Counted from the stretch's first letter, positions 43,777 through 53,848 are shown. The stretch is 64,000 nt of DNA from Burkholderiales bacterium (GCA_020848435.1 JADLAC010000026.1:60793-124792); one strand, 5' to 3'. A program made the numbers and translations. Notes: a model not told the origin generated them from the letters alone.

Positions 43777-44895
43777 CTAACCCGGATCGAACAGCGTCAC
43801 CCGGTTGCGGCCGGTCTTCTTCGACAGGTACATCGCCTGATCGGCCTTGTTGAGAATGCTGCGCAGCGCACTGCCGTGGTCCGGATGGGCCGCGATCCCG
43901 ACGCTCACCGAGGTAGCGACCCGCATGCCCTTGACGTCGAGATGCTTGCCGGCGACGGCGCGCCTGATGCGCTCCGCCAGCTCGCGCGCCCCGGCTGCGC
44001 CGGTTTCAGGCAGCAGCAAGACGAACTCGTCGCCGCCATAGCGGGCGGCCACGTCCGTTTCGCGCAGCTCCCGGCGGATTGCGAGCGTCGTGAGCTTCAG
44101 CAACTCGTTGCCGCATTCGTGGCCGTGGCTGTCGTTGACGGACTTGAGGTTGTCGGAATCGATCATGACGAGCGCGTAGGGGCGAGTGTAGCGCCTCGCC
44201 TGGCGGTGCAGCCGTTCCGCGATCTGCATGAAAGCGCGCAGATTGTAGAGGCCCGTGAGCTGGTCGGTCTCGGAGATGAAGCGAACGCGCTCGAGCGCCT
44301 GGCGGATCTCGCCCGCCACCCGCGTCGTGATGTAGGCGACGAGCGCCATCGGTCCGAGCTGGGCGAACAAGAGCAGTCCCGGCAGCAGCTGCGCCGGATC
44401 GCCCGCGCGCGCAAGCGCGATCAGGCAGGCTGCGATCAGCACGACATTGAGCAGAGTCCAGCGTCCAGGCAGCGCCACCGCGCTCGCCACGACCACGACG
44501 TAGTACAAGGTCGCGAGCGCCGCACCGTGCGCGTCACCGAGCCGCCATAGCAGCCATGAGACCAAAGCGATCATCACCCAACAGCGCGCCAGCACCGGCC
44601 ACGCGCCGCGGACAGCGAGCGGTAAGAGCGTCCGCAGCATGAGCAGTGCGCCTGCATAAACGAGCGCCGCAGCAAGCACCGCGGTGATCGCATCGTCGCC
44701 GAGCGCGCGCTGCGCCAGGGCGACGTAGCCAAGCGCCAGCACCAGCAGCAGCCATCCCAGCTCGGCTGTCGTCTGCGAGATCGCGCCCAGCTCATCCGGC
44801 GAGGCGTGGGCCATGCGTGCGGCCGGCAAGGACCACAAACGCCGCGGCGTCCTGCGGCTCGCGGCCTGGTCGAGGCGCGCGGGCCGCCTAGCCAC
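43777..44895 (-). CDS. Membrane diguanylate cyclase (GGDEF)
   Basis: A 372-residue protein with about five to six membrane helices in the first 190 residues and a C-terminal GGDEF domain. The catalytic motif is an intact GGDEF, and an inhibitory I-site RETD lies five residues before it, so synthesis of c-di-GMP with feedback control is expected. TDQLTGLYNLRAF opens the domain. The GTG start at 44895 has GGAG seven bases upstream; ATG 44814 is the alternative. The sensory input is unknown. Confidence 0.92.
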   Translation of the reverse strand: MARRPARLDQAASRRTPRRLWSLPAARMAHASPDELGAISQTTAELGWLLLVLALGYVALAQRALGDDAITAVLAAALVYAGALLMLRTLLPLAVRGAWPVLARCWVMIALVSWLLWRLGDAHGAALATLYYVVVVASAVALPGRWTLLNVVLIAACLIALARAGDPAQLLPGLLLFAQLGPMALVAYITTRVAGEIRQALERVRFISETDQLTGLYNLRAFMQIAERLHRQARRYTRPYALVMIDSDNLKSVNDSHGHECGNELLKLTTLAIRRELRETDVAARYGGDEFVLLLPETGAAGARELAERIRRAVAGKHLDVKGMRVATSVSVGIAAHPDHGSALRSILNKADQAMYLSKKTGRNRVTLFDPG

Positions 44896-44930
44896 CGCGA
44901 GACTCCGCGTCCCGACGTGGGGATCGTTCG

Positions 44931-46187
44931 CTAGCGCGCGGCCGTTGCCTGATTCGCGGACATGAAGAAATCCCGCGTATGAAATACCGTGGGCGCAAAC
45001 CCACTGCCTCCCGATCGTAATTCACGTTTCAAGACGAAATCGAACAACAGTGGATTATGCGCCCTGATCGACGTGAGCAGCGGGCCTGTGTGCGCAGCCA
45101 GAACGCCCTGTTCGATCAGACCGGGTACCGAGTACAACGGCAGGATGCCGGGCAAAGGATAGTCCGAGCCGTTCAGCAGGCGCGAATGCCAGTCGCGCCG
45201 CTCGAGGATGCGCTTGAGCGGCGCTCCGGCGCGGTTGACCTGGGCGAGCGCCGAAACGTCGCCGAACAGCCGGCCCTGGTACCTGGGCTCGTCCATCAGG
45301 CGCGTGAAAAGCTCGAAGCTCGGCAGCATCGGTCCGTTCGGACCCTGGTCGAGATCCCGATCCGTGCCGATGGAAGCACAGTGGGCAACCACCACCTGCA
45401 CGCCGTGATCGAGCGCGCGCCGCAGGCGCAACGGATTGCCCAGCGAGGGAGCCGCGGTCCCGCGCACGGCGCGCTCTTCGCCCGCATGGGTCAGCAGCGG
45501 TATGCGCAATCGTGCCGCGGCGGCATAGAACCGGTCGCAGCGCGCCGAGGCGGGATCGATTCCCATCGCCGGGGGCAGCCATTTCACGGCGCGCGCGCTG
45601 CGGCGTACCGCCCGTTCCAGGGCTTCGACGCAGTCCGCGCGATAGGGATGGATCGAGGCGGCCCACTCGAAGTAGCGTGGGTGGCGCTCGGCGAGGTCGG
45701 CGGCATAGTCGTTGGGGGTATGGAAGGCGCTGCGGTCGAGATCGCGCTCGCCGTGCTCGTCGTAGGCGTGGTCGAAGGCGAGCAGGATCAGCTTCGTGCC
45801 CGGCGCGAGAGCGTCCACGAGGTTGTGCATGCGCTCCATGTAGCTTGCATCCACCTGTCCCGGTGCCTGGTGCGCGCAGCCGGCATTGAGGAAGAACAGG
45901 CGCTGCGCATACTGCATCGGATGCAGCCAGCTTTGCATGCGCGGATTGATCCAGGTCCCGCCGCCCGAGTCGCCGACGCCGACCAGGTGCACGTGGCAGT
46001 CCCAGACGCGGCCGGGCTCGATCCCGGCCCAGGCCGCCGCCACGATGGGATCCTCGGCCAGGTGCCGCGGCAAATGCGCGCGACACGGATTGAGCAGCCC
46101 CTGCTCGGGCCAGAAATGCCGGCCGGCGGCGAGCATCGCGGCGCCCGCGCCGGCGGCGATGAGGAGGTTGCGTCGAGTCGGGGTCAT
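44931..46187 (-). CDS. Amidohydrolase family protein with Tat-type signal
   Basis: A 418-residue amidohydrolase (amidohydrolase-2 type). The N-terminus TPTRRNLLIAAGAGAAMLAAG is a twin-arginine signal. The metal-binding HxH appears in WDCHVHLVGVG (about 63-73), a mid-sequence His in LLTHAGEER, one in VVAHCASIG, and an Asp in LNGSDYPLPG, in the expected order. So a metal-dependent C-N or C-C hydrolase or decarboxylase acting in the periplasm. Divergent from htpX with 292 bp between starts. Confidence 0.88.
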   Translation of the reverse strand: MTPTRRNLLIAAGAGAAMLAAGRHFWPEQGLLNPCRAHLPRHLAEDPIVAAAWAGIEPGRVWDCHVHLVGVGDSGGGTWINPRMQSWLHPMQYAQRLFFLNAGCAHQAPGQVDASYMERMHNLVDALAPGTKLILLAFDHAYDEHGERDLDRSAFHTPNDYAADLAERHPRYFEWAASIHPYRADCVEALERAVRRSARAVKWLPPAMGIDPASARCDRFYAAAARLRIPLLTHAGEERAVRGTAAPSLGNPLRLRRALDHGVQVVVAHCASIGTDRDLDQGPNGPMLPSFELFTRLMDEPRYQGRLFGDVSALAQVNRAGAPLKRILERRDWHSRLLNGSDYPLPGILPLYSVPGLIEQGVLAAHTGPLLTSIRAHNPLLFDFVLKRELRSGGSGFAPTVFHTRDFFMSANQATAAR

Positions 46188-46479
46188 GATGTTCGGCGCG
46201 GCTGCCGGCAGCGATCGGCCGAATGATACTTTGATACTTGGGGCGCGCCCGAGGGCTACGGATCGCGCACGCCCATCTTCCGCACGCCCATTGTCCGCCC
46301 GGCGACGCGCCCGTATACTGCGCCCGCAAGTCGACGGGTAGCCGCGCGCGCGGCCGGTCGATTGCTCCTTGAAGCCGGCGCGCACCGCCCCCATTTCCAC
46401 AACGCTATGGTGATGCGGGCTGAACCCGAGCGGCCACGCAAGCTCTAAGCGAAGTCGACAAGTCCACGGAGTCGTGTGC

Positions 46480-47382
46480 ATGAAACGAATCTTCCTGTTC
46501 GTCCTGACCAACCTGGCGATCATGGTGGTCCTGAGCATTTCCATGAAGGTGCTCGGTCTCGATCGGGCCTTGGCAGGGACAGGGTTCAACACCACCGCGG
46601 TGTTGATCATGTCGGGCATCATGGGTTTCGGCGGTGCCTTCATCTCGCTCGCCATCTCCAAGTGGTCGGCCAAGATGATGACCGGGGCGCGGGTGATCGA
46701 GACACCGGCCAACATGACCGAGCGCTGGCTGGTGGAAACGGTACACCGGCAGGCGCGCGCCGCGGGCATCGGACTGCCCGAGGTCGCCGTGTACGACGCT
46801 CCCGACGTCAATGCTTTCGCCACCGGCATGAATCGCAACAACGCGCTGGTCGCCGTCAGCACGGGCCTGTTGAATCACATGTCGCGCGAGGAAGCCGAGG
46901 CGGTGCTCGGACACGAAGTAAGCCACGTCGCCAATGGCGACATGGTGACGCTTGCGCTCATACAAGGCGTCGTCAACACCTTCGTCTTCTTCCTGTCGCG
47001 GCTGGTGGGCTACGTCGTCGACCGGATGATCCTCAAGAACGAACGCGGTTATGGCATCGGCTACTATGTCACCACGATCGCCGCCGAGCTGGTGCTCGGT
47101 ATTCTGGCGAGCATCGTCGTGATGTGGTTCAGCCGCCAGCGCGAGTTCCGCGCGGACGCCGGCGGTGCGAAGCTCGCCGGGCGCGAGAAAATGATTGCCG
47201 CGCTACGTCGCTTGCAGGCGGTGCACGACGAGAGCACCTTGCCCTCGCAGATGAAGGCGTTCGGTGTGCGTGGCGGTGGCGGGGGGCTTTCGCGGCTGTT
47301 CCTCACCCATCCCCCGCTCGAGGAGCGGATCGACGCGTTGCGCGCCGGTGCGCCGCAGATCGCGAACGAGTGGGGCCGCTAA
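46480..47382 (+). CDS. htpX: Membrane zinc metalloprotease HtpX
   Basis: A 300-residue HtpX (M48B) protease. Two N-terminal membrane helices, the zinc motif HEVSH (145-149), a second pair of helices (about 155-225) and the downstream Glu in [19 protein letters not shown] are as in E. coli HtpX. It takes part in membrane protein quality control with FtsH. ATG 46480 has CGGAG eight bases upstream. Convergent with the giant coiled-coil gene. Confidence 0.96.
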   Translation: MKRIFLFVLTNLAIMVVLSISMKVLGLDRALAGTGFNTTAVLIMSGIMGFGGAFISLAISKWSAKMMTGARVIETPANMTERWLVETVHRQARAAGIGLPEVAVYDAPDVNAFATGMNRNNALVAVSTGLLNHMSREEAEAVLGHEVSHVANGDMVTLALIQGVVNTFVFFLSRLVGYVVDRMILKNERGYGIGYYVTTIAAELVLGILASIVVMWFSRQREFRADAGGAKLAGREKMIAALRRLQAVHDESTLPSQMKAFGVRGGGGGLSRLFLTHPPLEERIDALRAGAPQIANEWGR

Positions 47383-47425
47383 GCAACGCTCGGTCTGCTG
47401 CAGCGATGCGGCTTGGCGCGAACGA

Positions 47426-50400
47426 TCAGCGCAGCACCGGATTGCGCACGTCGCCCGTCACCGCTACGCTGCTTTGAGCCACCACGTTTCCTTGCCGGCT
47501 GCTCACCTGGATGCTCATGCGTCCATTGAGCTCGCCCTTGGGCAAGACGTCGAAGGCGCCGGCGGCGTTGATCGAATCGGAGCCGATGCGCACTTGCTGA
47601 AACGAGGCGCGGTCTCCATTCACGACCATGGTGCCGCTCAAGCTGTTATAGCGCGTTCGGCCCCCGCGCACGCCCTCGCGCGTCGGCCCCTGCGCGGCGC
47701 GCACGAAGTCGACGTTGTTGATCGTGCCGCGCGTGCCGCTGAAGCTAAGCTCGACGCGTTCTTGCTGGAAGAGATTCTGCAGCCGGTCTGCCCGCAGGCT
47801 GAACACGCCCTTGAGATCCCCTGAGCCGCTGATCGAAACGCCCTTCGCGAACAAGGCGACCAGGGGCTCCAGGTTGAGGCTGTCGACGTGGAAGCGGCCA
47901 TCGACCAGGAGCTTGTCGGCAAAGCGCGCCTGGCCGTTCGCCTTGAACTTGCCCCCGAAAACCGTGCCTTCGGCCTGAATGTCCCTCAGCTCGGTGCGCG
48001 TGACCGTCGCCGACAGCTCGATATTGTCGAAGACGTAAGCCGGGCCGAGAGGCGGGGAGAAGCGGCTGCCGCGCACGTTCAAGCTGGCGCCGGCTTCCTT
48101 GGGGACCACGTCGGCGCTCAGCGTGCCGTCGCTCAAACGCACGCTTGCCTTGGCTACGGCGCCGTCCTTGCCGAACTGAGCATCGACGTTGAGCGTGATC
48201 GGCTCCATTCCCGCCAGCGCGACGCGAGCACCTCGCACCGACAAGCGCTCCATGCTTGCGTGCTGCGCGCCCGCGGGGGCGCTCGCCCAGGCGAGCACGC
48301 GCCCGAGCGCATCCTGGTCGAGCGTTACCCCTTGCAGCTCGACCTGGCCGACGGCCTTGTGCTCGGAGATCAGATCGCCGATGCCCATGCCGACGAGGGC
48401 CTGCGGCACCTTCACGTCCTGCTGCCTGCCGATGACCACGTTCTCCAGGGTGAGGGCCGGTTTCGGGAACAGGGAATAGCGCATCGTGCCGATGGTGACC
48501 GGCTCGCCCAGGCGCTCGGCGGCGATCCTCTCGGCGCTGGCCACCCACGGTGTGAGCGGCATGACTTGCAGCAGCGCGAGTGCCGCCACGATCAGGACGA
48601 CCGCCGCCACCGCGACGGGCACCCAGACCTTGCGCGGCTGCTTCGGCGCCATGGCCGCGCGCGCCGCCTCCTCCTGGGCCAGCCGCGCGCGCAGCTCGGC
48701 GGCCACCTTGGCGCGCTCCTCGGCTTCCTTGCGTGCCTTGATGTCGGCATCGAGCTCGGCTTGCTGGCGTGCTTTGAGCTCGCCTTCGACGCGTTGCTTG
48801 ATTTCGGTAGCCGATTTTTCCTCGAACTCTCGCTGCTGCATGACGCGCGCGACCGCTTCCATCTTGGCGCGGTCTTCCGCGGCGGCACGAGCGCGGCGCT
48901 CATCTTCCATGCGCGCGATCAGCTTGGCGCGTACGGTGGCTTCGCGCGCCATGCGCGCTTCCATTTGCTCGCGCGCGCGCTTCTCGTCATCGAGACGCGC
49001 TTCGGCTTCCTCGCGCACCTTGCGCGCCTGCTCGACTTTCTGCTCGGCAACTTCGAGCGCCTTGCGCGCCGCATCCGTGTGGTCGGACGCGAACTCGCGT
49101 GAGCGCCGCTCGGCCTCTTCGCGCGCGCTGCGCTCCGCTTCGATCTGCGCTTCCATGTCGGCCCGCGCCCGCGCTTCGGCCTGCTCCCGCGCCTCGCGTT
49201 CCGCGGCAGCCTTCGCCTCGGCTTCCGCGCGCGCTTTGCGCTCGGTTTCGATGCGCGCCTCGATCTCGCGCCGCTCCTCGTCCAGGCGCTCCTGCATCGC
49301 CTTGCGCTCGGCTTCGTCGCGTGCCTTGCGCTGCGCCTCCTCGCGGCTCAGACGCTCGACTTCTTCCTTCGCCCGCTGCTCGGTTTGTTCGCGTGCCAAG
49401 CGCTCGGTCTCGATCCGCGCTTCGGCTTCGGTGCGAGCGCGGCGCTCGGCGTCGGCGCGCGCCTCGGCTTCCTCGCGCGCCAGGCGTGCGGCTTCGAACT
49501 TGGCCTCGGCTTCCTCGCGCGCCTGACGTGCCGCCTGCGTCTGCGTCTTCGCTTCCTCGGCCGCGAGACGCTCGGCTTCCTCGCGCGCATGTCGTTCGGA
49601 CTCTGCCTTGGCCTCGGCTTCCGCGCGTGCCGCACGCTCGGCTTGCACGCGCAGCTCGGCCTCCTCGCGCGCACGACGCTCGGCCTCGTCGCGCGTGCGC
49701 CGCTCGGCGGCGATCTTGGCCTCGGCCTCCTCGCGCACCTTCAATGTCGCGGCGGCGTGCGCCTCGGCTTCGAGGCGCACGCGCTCCTCGGCTTGCTCGC
49801 GCGCCTGGATGGCGGCTTCCAACTGGGCCAGCGCCTCGGCAGAGCGTTCTTCGGCAGCACGCGCGCGTGCCTCGGCTTCGGCCTTGATTTGCTCTTCCAC
49901 CTGCTCGCGTGCGCGGCTTTCCGCGGCGGCGCGAGCGTCGGCTTCGCGGCGGGCTTCGGCCTGGGCGGCCGTGCGCGCCTGGACCTCGGATTCGAGCTGG
50001 GCGAGCGCCTGCCGCGCTGCCTCCTCGGCCGCGCGCGCTTTCGCTTCGGCCTGTTCGCGCGCGAGCCGCAGAACTTCTTCCTTGGCCCTGGCTTCCTGCT
50101 CGATACGTGCGCGCGCCTCGGCTTCCTCGTGGGCGCGGCGTTCGGCGAGCTCGCGCGCTTTGGCTTCGGCTTCCTCGCGCGCGCGCGCCGCGGCGACTTC
50201 GCGCGCGCGCGCCTCGGCTTCGGCTTGGGCGCGCTGTTCGGCCTCTTCGCGTGCGCGGCGTTCGGCTTCCCCCCGTACCTTCGATTCGACTTCGATGCGC
50301 GCGCGGGCTTCGGCTTCTTCGCCGGCCCGCCGCTCCGCCTCTTCGCGGGCGCGGGCTTCGGCTTCTTCGCGCGCTCGGGCCGCTGCGACATCGCGCGCGC

Positions 50401-51997
50401 GCGCCTCGGCTTCGTCGCGCGCCTTGCGCTCGGCATCCTCCCGGGCGCGGCGCTCGTTGTCTTCGCGCGCCCTGGCTTCGACTTCGGCGCGTAGCCGCGC
50501 TTCTGTCTCCTGCTGAGCGCGGCGCTCGGCTTCTTCGCGTGCCTTGCGCTCGGCGTCTTCGCGCGCCTTGGCCTCGACCTCGGAACGGCGCCGTGCTTCG
50601 GCTTCTTCCTGCGCCCGGCGCTCGGCGTCCTCGCGCGCTTTGCGCTCGGCGTCTTCGCGGGCTTTCGCCTCCGTTTCCGCGCGCTGGCGGGCTGCTGTTT
50701 CTTCGCGGGCGCGGCGTTCGGCATCTTCACGGGCGTGGCGTTCGGCGTCCTCGCGTGCTTTCGCTTCGACTTCGGCCCGGCGCCGGGCTGCGGCTTCTTC
50801 TTCGGCCCGGCGCTCGGCGTCCTCGCGCGCCTTGCGCTCACTGTCTTCGCGTGCCTTCGCTTCCACCTCGGAGCGCAGCCGTGCCTCGGTTTCGTGCTCG
50901 GCCCGGCGCTCGGCTTCTTCCCGTGCCCGCCGTTCGGCATCTTCGCGTGCCCGCGATTGTGCTTCGGCCCGCTCGCGCGCTTCCATCTCGGCGCGCGCCT
51001 TGGCCTCGGCTTCCTCGCGGGCGCGGGAGGTTTCCTCCTCGCGCGCCTTCGCTTCCATCTCGATCCGTGCCCGCGCCTCGGCTTCGGACTTCGCTCGGGT
51101 CTGTGCTTCGGCCAGCATGCGAGCCATCGCTTGCAGCTTCGCCTCGAGCTCGGCTCGGGCTTTCGCTTCCGTTTCTGCGCGGGCGAGCGCCTCGGCTTCG
51201 GCTTGCGCGCTCGCGCGCGCGCGCTCCTGGGCTTCGGCCTCGGCCTTGGCGCGGCTTTCGGCTTCGGTGCGCGCGCGTGCTTCGGCTTCCGCCCGTGCCT
51301 TCGCCTCCGCCTCGTAGCGTTGCTTCATTTCCAGGGCAGCGCGCATGCGCGCTTCGGCTTCCGCCCGCGCCTTCGCCTCGGTTGCAACGCGAGCGTCCGC
51401 CTCCGCCTTTTCGCGCGCAATCGCCGCGGCGCGAACGTGTGCCTCGGCTTCTACCCGCGCACGGGCTTCGGCCTGCGCTTGCGCCTGCGCGACCAGCTTC
51501 GCCTTGGCCTCCATGGCCGCGCGCGCTTCCGATTCGTGCCGCACTCGCGATTGCGCCTCGGCGCGTGCCTTGGCTTCGGCTTCGGCTCGCGCGCGGGCTT
51601 CGGCGACCTGATTGAGCTTGTTGAGCGACTCCGGTGATGTGAAATCCAGATCCGCGAGATCGGAGCGCCTTTCCGTGCCCGCCGCGCCGGGCTCGTTCAT
51701 GCGCACCGTGATCGGGCGCATCCGGATGGTCTCGTTGGGATTCAGCGACGGTACCGCGGCGAGCGGCGGGGCGCCGGTCGAGAAGACTTTGATGAAGCCT
51801 TCCGCGGTGAGCCTGTCGAGCGCCAGATCCATTTCCTCGGATCCGACCGCCGTGTTCTTTTGCAGCATTTCGGCCACGGTCGACTTGCCGTCCACCAAGG
51901 AGAAGACACGCTCGAGCTCGCGCGGCAGCTTGATGGTCCGGTTCTTGACCTCGAGCACCCCTTTGGCGGTCTTGGTGTAGATCGTTTGCTGGCTCAT
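47426..51997 (-). CDS. Giant coiled-coil protein with winged-helix-like N-terminus and AsmA-like C-terminus
   Basis: A 1523-residue protein. Residues 1-75 look like a winged-helix domain (KLPRELERVFSLVDGKSTVAEM, split in reading). Residues about 130-1110 are an uninterrupted Ala/Arg/Glu/Lys coiled coil built on short A-x-A-R-A-E-A type repeats. One transmembrane helix lies at about 1122-1147 (VWVPVAVAAVVLIVAALALL). The last 375 residues are an AsmA-like domain (SLFPKPALTLENVVIG; GRFHVDSLNLEPL; repeated beta segments). With the C-terminal domain outside the cytoplasm, the coiled coil would extend about 140 nm if straight. AsmA-like domains relate to phospholipid transport between membranes. 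The fusion order is unusual. Confidence 0.85.
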   Translation of the reverse strand: MSQQTIYTKTAKGVLEVKNRTIKLPRELERVFSLVDGKSTVAEMLQKNTAVGSEEMDLALDRLTAEGFIKVFSTGAPPLAAVPSLNPNETIRMRPITVRMNEPGAAGTERRSDLADLDFTSPESLNKLNQVAEARARAEAEAKARAEAQSRVRHESEARAAMEAKAKLVAQAQAQAEARARVEAEAHVRAAAIAREKAEADARVATEAKARAEAEARMRAALEMKQRYEAEAKARAEAEARARTEAESRAKAEAEAQERARASAQAEAEALARAETEAKARAELEAKLQAMARMLAEAQTRAKSEAEARARIEMEAKAREEETSRAREEAEAKARAEMEARERAEAQSRAREDAERRAREEAERRAEHETEARLRSEVEAKAREDSERKAREDAERRAEEEAAARRRAEVEAKAREDAERHAREDAERRAREETAARQRAETEAKAREDAERKAREDAERRAQEEAEARRRSEVEAKAREDAERKAREEAERRAQQETEARLRAEVEARAREDNERRAREDAERKARDEAEARARDVAAARAREEAEARAREEAERRAGEEAEARARIEVESKVRGEAERRAREEAEQRAQAEAEARAREVAAARAREEAEAKARELAERRAHEEAEARARIEQEARAKEEVLRLAREQAEAKARAAEEAARQALAQLESEVQARTAAQAEARREADARAAAESRAREQVEEQIKAEAEARARAAEERSAEALAQLEAAIQAREQAEERVRLEAEAHAAATLKVREEAEAKIAAERRTRDEAERRAREEAELRVQAERAARAEAEAKAESERHAREEAERLAAEEAKTQTQAARQAREEAEAKFEAARLAREEAEARADAERRARTEAEARIETERLAREQTEQRAKEEVERLSREEAQRKARDEAERKAMQERLDEERREIEARIETERKARAEAEAKAAAEREAREQAEARARADMEAQIEAERSAREEAERRSREFASDHTDAARKALEVAEQKVEQARKVREEAEARLDDEKRAREQMEARMAREATVRAKLIARMEDERRARAAAEDRAKMEAVARVMQQREFEEKSATEIKQRVEGELKARQQAELDADIKARKEAEERAKVAAELRARLAQEEAARAAMAPKQPRKVWVPVAVAAVVLIVAALALLQVMPLTPWVASAERIAAERLGEPVTIGTMRYSLFPKPALTLENVVIGRQQDVKVPQALVGMGIGDLISEHKAVGQVELQGVTLDQDALGRVLAWASAPAGAQHASMERLSVRGARVALAGMEPITLNVDAQFGKDGAVAKASVRLSDGTLSADVVPKEAGASLNVRGSRFSPPLGPAYVFDNIELSATVTRTELRDIQAEGTVFGGKFKANGQARFADKLLVDGRFHVDSLNLEPLVALFAKGVSISGSGDLKGVFSLRADRLQNLFQQERVELSFSGTRGTINNVDFVRAAQGPTREGVRGGRTRYNSLSGTMVVNGDRASFQQVRIGSDSINAAGAFDVLPKGELNGRMSIQVSSRQGNVVAQSSVAVTGDVRNPVLR

Positions 51998-52227
51998 GCG
52001 TGCTCTGCCTTCGGCAGTTGAGTGGGGCCGGCGTGCGCTTTATATCGTTGTTGGACGTGGACTATTACTATTGTAAAGCCCGTATCCTTGTAGTGTAATC
52101 CGCGCGAATCTCACGAGCTGCGCTTCGCCCGCGCCGCCGGCACTATTTCGGATCATGGTTATTACGGCTTCGAGCCTTCGATCGTTAGCGTGAACAACGG
52201 GCCCGCAATGAGGAACGGGTAGGTGGC

Positions 52228-53178
52228 ATGACCGGGCGGCGCAACGAGTACGATGTCACCAATCGGGTTCAGACCACCGACCCGTGTGACGTCAGAGCCG
52301 AAATCGGCAGGATCTTTCACGCGCTGTATCCTCGCCAGGCGGATACCACGATCGCCCGCGCCATCGACGATGCGGCCCGTCTGTATCGAGGCGAGTATCC
52401 GGGTTACGCCGCGTGCGATACCGCTTACCACGATCTGCAGCACACGCTCGACGTATCGCTCGCGATGGCGCGGATCATGGCCGGATATGTTCGCCACGGC
52501 CAAGGGGCGCTCATCGACGCGGACCTGTTCGCTTTCGGGGTCATGGCCGCGCTGTTCCACGATGCCGGCTACATCCGCCGCCTGAGCGATCATCGCCACG
52601 CCAACGGCGCGGAGTACACCAAGATCCACGTCTCGCGCGGCGGGCGTTTCCTGCGCGCCTATCTGCGCAAGATCGGAATGGACAAGTTTGCGCAGGCGGC
52701 CGCGCCGACGCTTCATTTCACCGGCTACGAGCATGCCGCCGAGCACATCCGCGTGCCTGATCCGATCTTCCGCTTGATCGGCAACATGCTCGGTTCGGCC
52801 GACATCATTGCCCAAATGTCCGACCGCTGCTACTTAGAGAAATGCTACGAGCGCTTGTATCCGGAGTTCGTGCTGGGCGGGATCGATCGCAAGACCGATG
52901 CCCACGGCGCCGATCGACTGGTGTTCGCCTCGGCGCGCGATCTGCTCTTCCATACGCCGCAGTTCTATCACACGGCGATGAAGCGGCTGCACCAACAGCT
53001 CGACGCCATGATGCGTTTCGCCGCGGAGCGCTCGCACAGTCGCAATCTGTACGTCGAGGAAGCGGAAAAGAACATTCAGCACGCGCGCAAGCTCGCCGCG
53101 AGCGGCGATATCAGCGCGTTGCGCCGCAAGCCGCCCTCGCTGCTAACGCCGAGCCCGGAGAAATCGGATAGCCGCTGA
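52228..53178 (+). CDS. HD-domain metal-dependent phosphohydrolase
   Basis: A 316-residue soluble protein with an HD-type metal site: AYHDLQHTLDVSLAMARI (His68, His72) and ALFHDAGY (His111-Asp112), then HANGAEYTKIH further on. The pattern resembles PDEase/HD hydrolases acting on cyclic nucleotides or other phosphodiesters. No GYP motif of HD-GYP c-di-GMP enzymes is seen. A ribosome binding site GGTAGG precedes ATG 52228. Divergent from the giant coiled-coil gene across 230 bp. Confidence 0.85.
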   Translation: MTGRRNEYDVTNRVQTTDPCDVRAEIGRIFHALYPRQADTTIARAIDDAARLYRGEYPGYAACDTAYHDLQHTLDVSLAMARIMAGYVRHGQGALIDADLFAFGVMAALFHDAGYIRRLSDHRHANGAEYTKIHVSRGGRFLRAYLRKIGMDKFAQAAAPTLHFTGYEHAAEHIRVPDPIFRLIGNMLGSADIIAQMSDRCYLEKCYERLYPEFVLGGIDRKTDAHGADRLVFASARDLLFHTPQFYHTAMKRLHQQLDAMMRFAAERSHSRNLYVEEAEKNIQHARKLAASGDISALRRKPPSLLTPSPEKSDSR

Positions 53179-53201
53179 TCGACGCGCTGCTGCGCCGGCC
53201 A

Positions 53202-53750
53202 TCAGTGCAGATGCTTGTGGCGGCCGAGGGGCAGGTGCTCGGAGGGTTGCAGCTCGCCGAGCTGCTCGCGATCAGCCCAATCCTGATCGAACAACTCGTT
53301 CACGACCGAGGTCACGCGTTCGATCGCTTCTTTGCCGAAATGGCGGCCGAGCAAGTAGTGCACGTCCTCCACCATGCGTGCGCGCTGTGCTTCGTGGATC
53401 GCCTCCGGCGTCGGGCCGACGAAGATCAATTGCGACTCGTCCTGTCCGTCGTCGTGAAAATAGGTGAGCTCGATGACGGTCGTGCCGTCGGTGAGCGGTC
53501 CGAGGGACTGCATCGATTCCTCGACGCAGCGGTGGAAGTTGCGTCCCACTTCGCCGGTCCAGCAGACGGTCAGCTCGCGCGCCGCGCTGTCGTAGGCGAT
53601 GCCGGGCTCTTCCTGCTCGAGGCTGCGCGCCTCTTCAATGGACTCGATGTCGAGATAGCTCAGCCAGGGCCGCAGGCCGCTCTCGACTTGCGCGCTCGTC
53701 ACACCCTTCAGAAACCGCAGGTTACCGTGGACGTGAACTTCGGTTCGCAT
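53202..53750 (-). CDS. DUF6806-like conserved protein
   Basis: A 182-residue soluble acidic protein. It begins with a VHVHGNL-type strand, has LIFVGPTPEAIHEAQRARMVEDVHYLLGRHF in the middle to C-terminal half (about 110-140), and ends in a His-rich tail (LGRHKHLH). The arrangement resembles a Burkholderiales family I know as DUF6806, function unknown; the tail may bind metal. CAGGGGA precedes ATG 53750. Convergent with the HD-domain gene; an 8-5-8 inverted repeat lies in its upstream region. Confidence 0.7.
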   Translation of the reverse strand: MRTEVHVHGNLRFLKGVTSAQVESGLRPWLSYLDIESIEEARSLEQEEPGIAYDSAARELTVCWTGEVGRNFHRCVEESMQSLGPLTDGTTVIELTYFHDDGQDESQLIFVGPTPEAIHEAQRARMVEDVHYLLGRHFGKEAIERVTSVVNELFDQDWADREQLGELQPSEHLPLGRHKHLH

Positions 53751-53768
53751 GAGCGTCCCCTGCAAATA

Positions 53769-53789
53769 GCCTATTTGAACAAAATAGGC
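53769..53789. promoter_or_regulatory. Inverted repeat, possible operator
   Basis: GCCTATTT-5 bp-AAATAGGC, a perfect 8-bp inverted repeat in an AT-rich patch 19 bp before the DUF6806-like start and about 150 bp before the divergent Bug start. Could be an operator or a leader hairpin; no regulator can be assigned. Confidence 0.4.
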
Positions 53790-53842
53790 GCGCGGGCTCA
53801 ACCGGCCTTCAGTCGGCCGCGATCGCCGGCCGCGCGCGTCGC

Positions 53843-53848
53843 TATAAT
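53843..53848 (+). promoter_or_regulatory. -10 box (TATAAT) of a Bug receptor gene
   Basis: A perfect TATAAT 93 bp before ATG 53941 in otherwise GC-rich DNA. The -35 is not obvious. Confidence 0.5.

Noticed and set aside
45057..46226. 389-codon plus-strand frame opposite the amidohydrolase
   Set aside because: The minus strand has a Tat signal and the ordered metal ligands of an amidohydrolase.
49909..51615. 568-codon plus-strand frame, and several others, opposite the giant coiled coil
   Set aside because: The Ala/Arg/Glu repeats give open frames in all phases; products are Pro/Arg-rich and the true frame has an AsmA domain and ribosome binding site.
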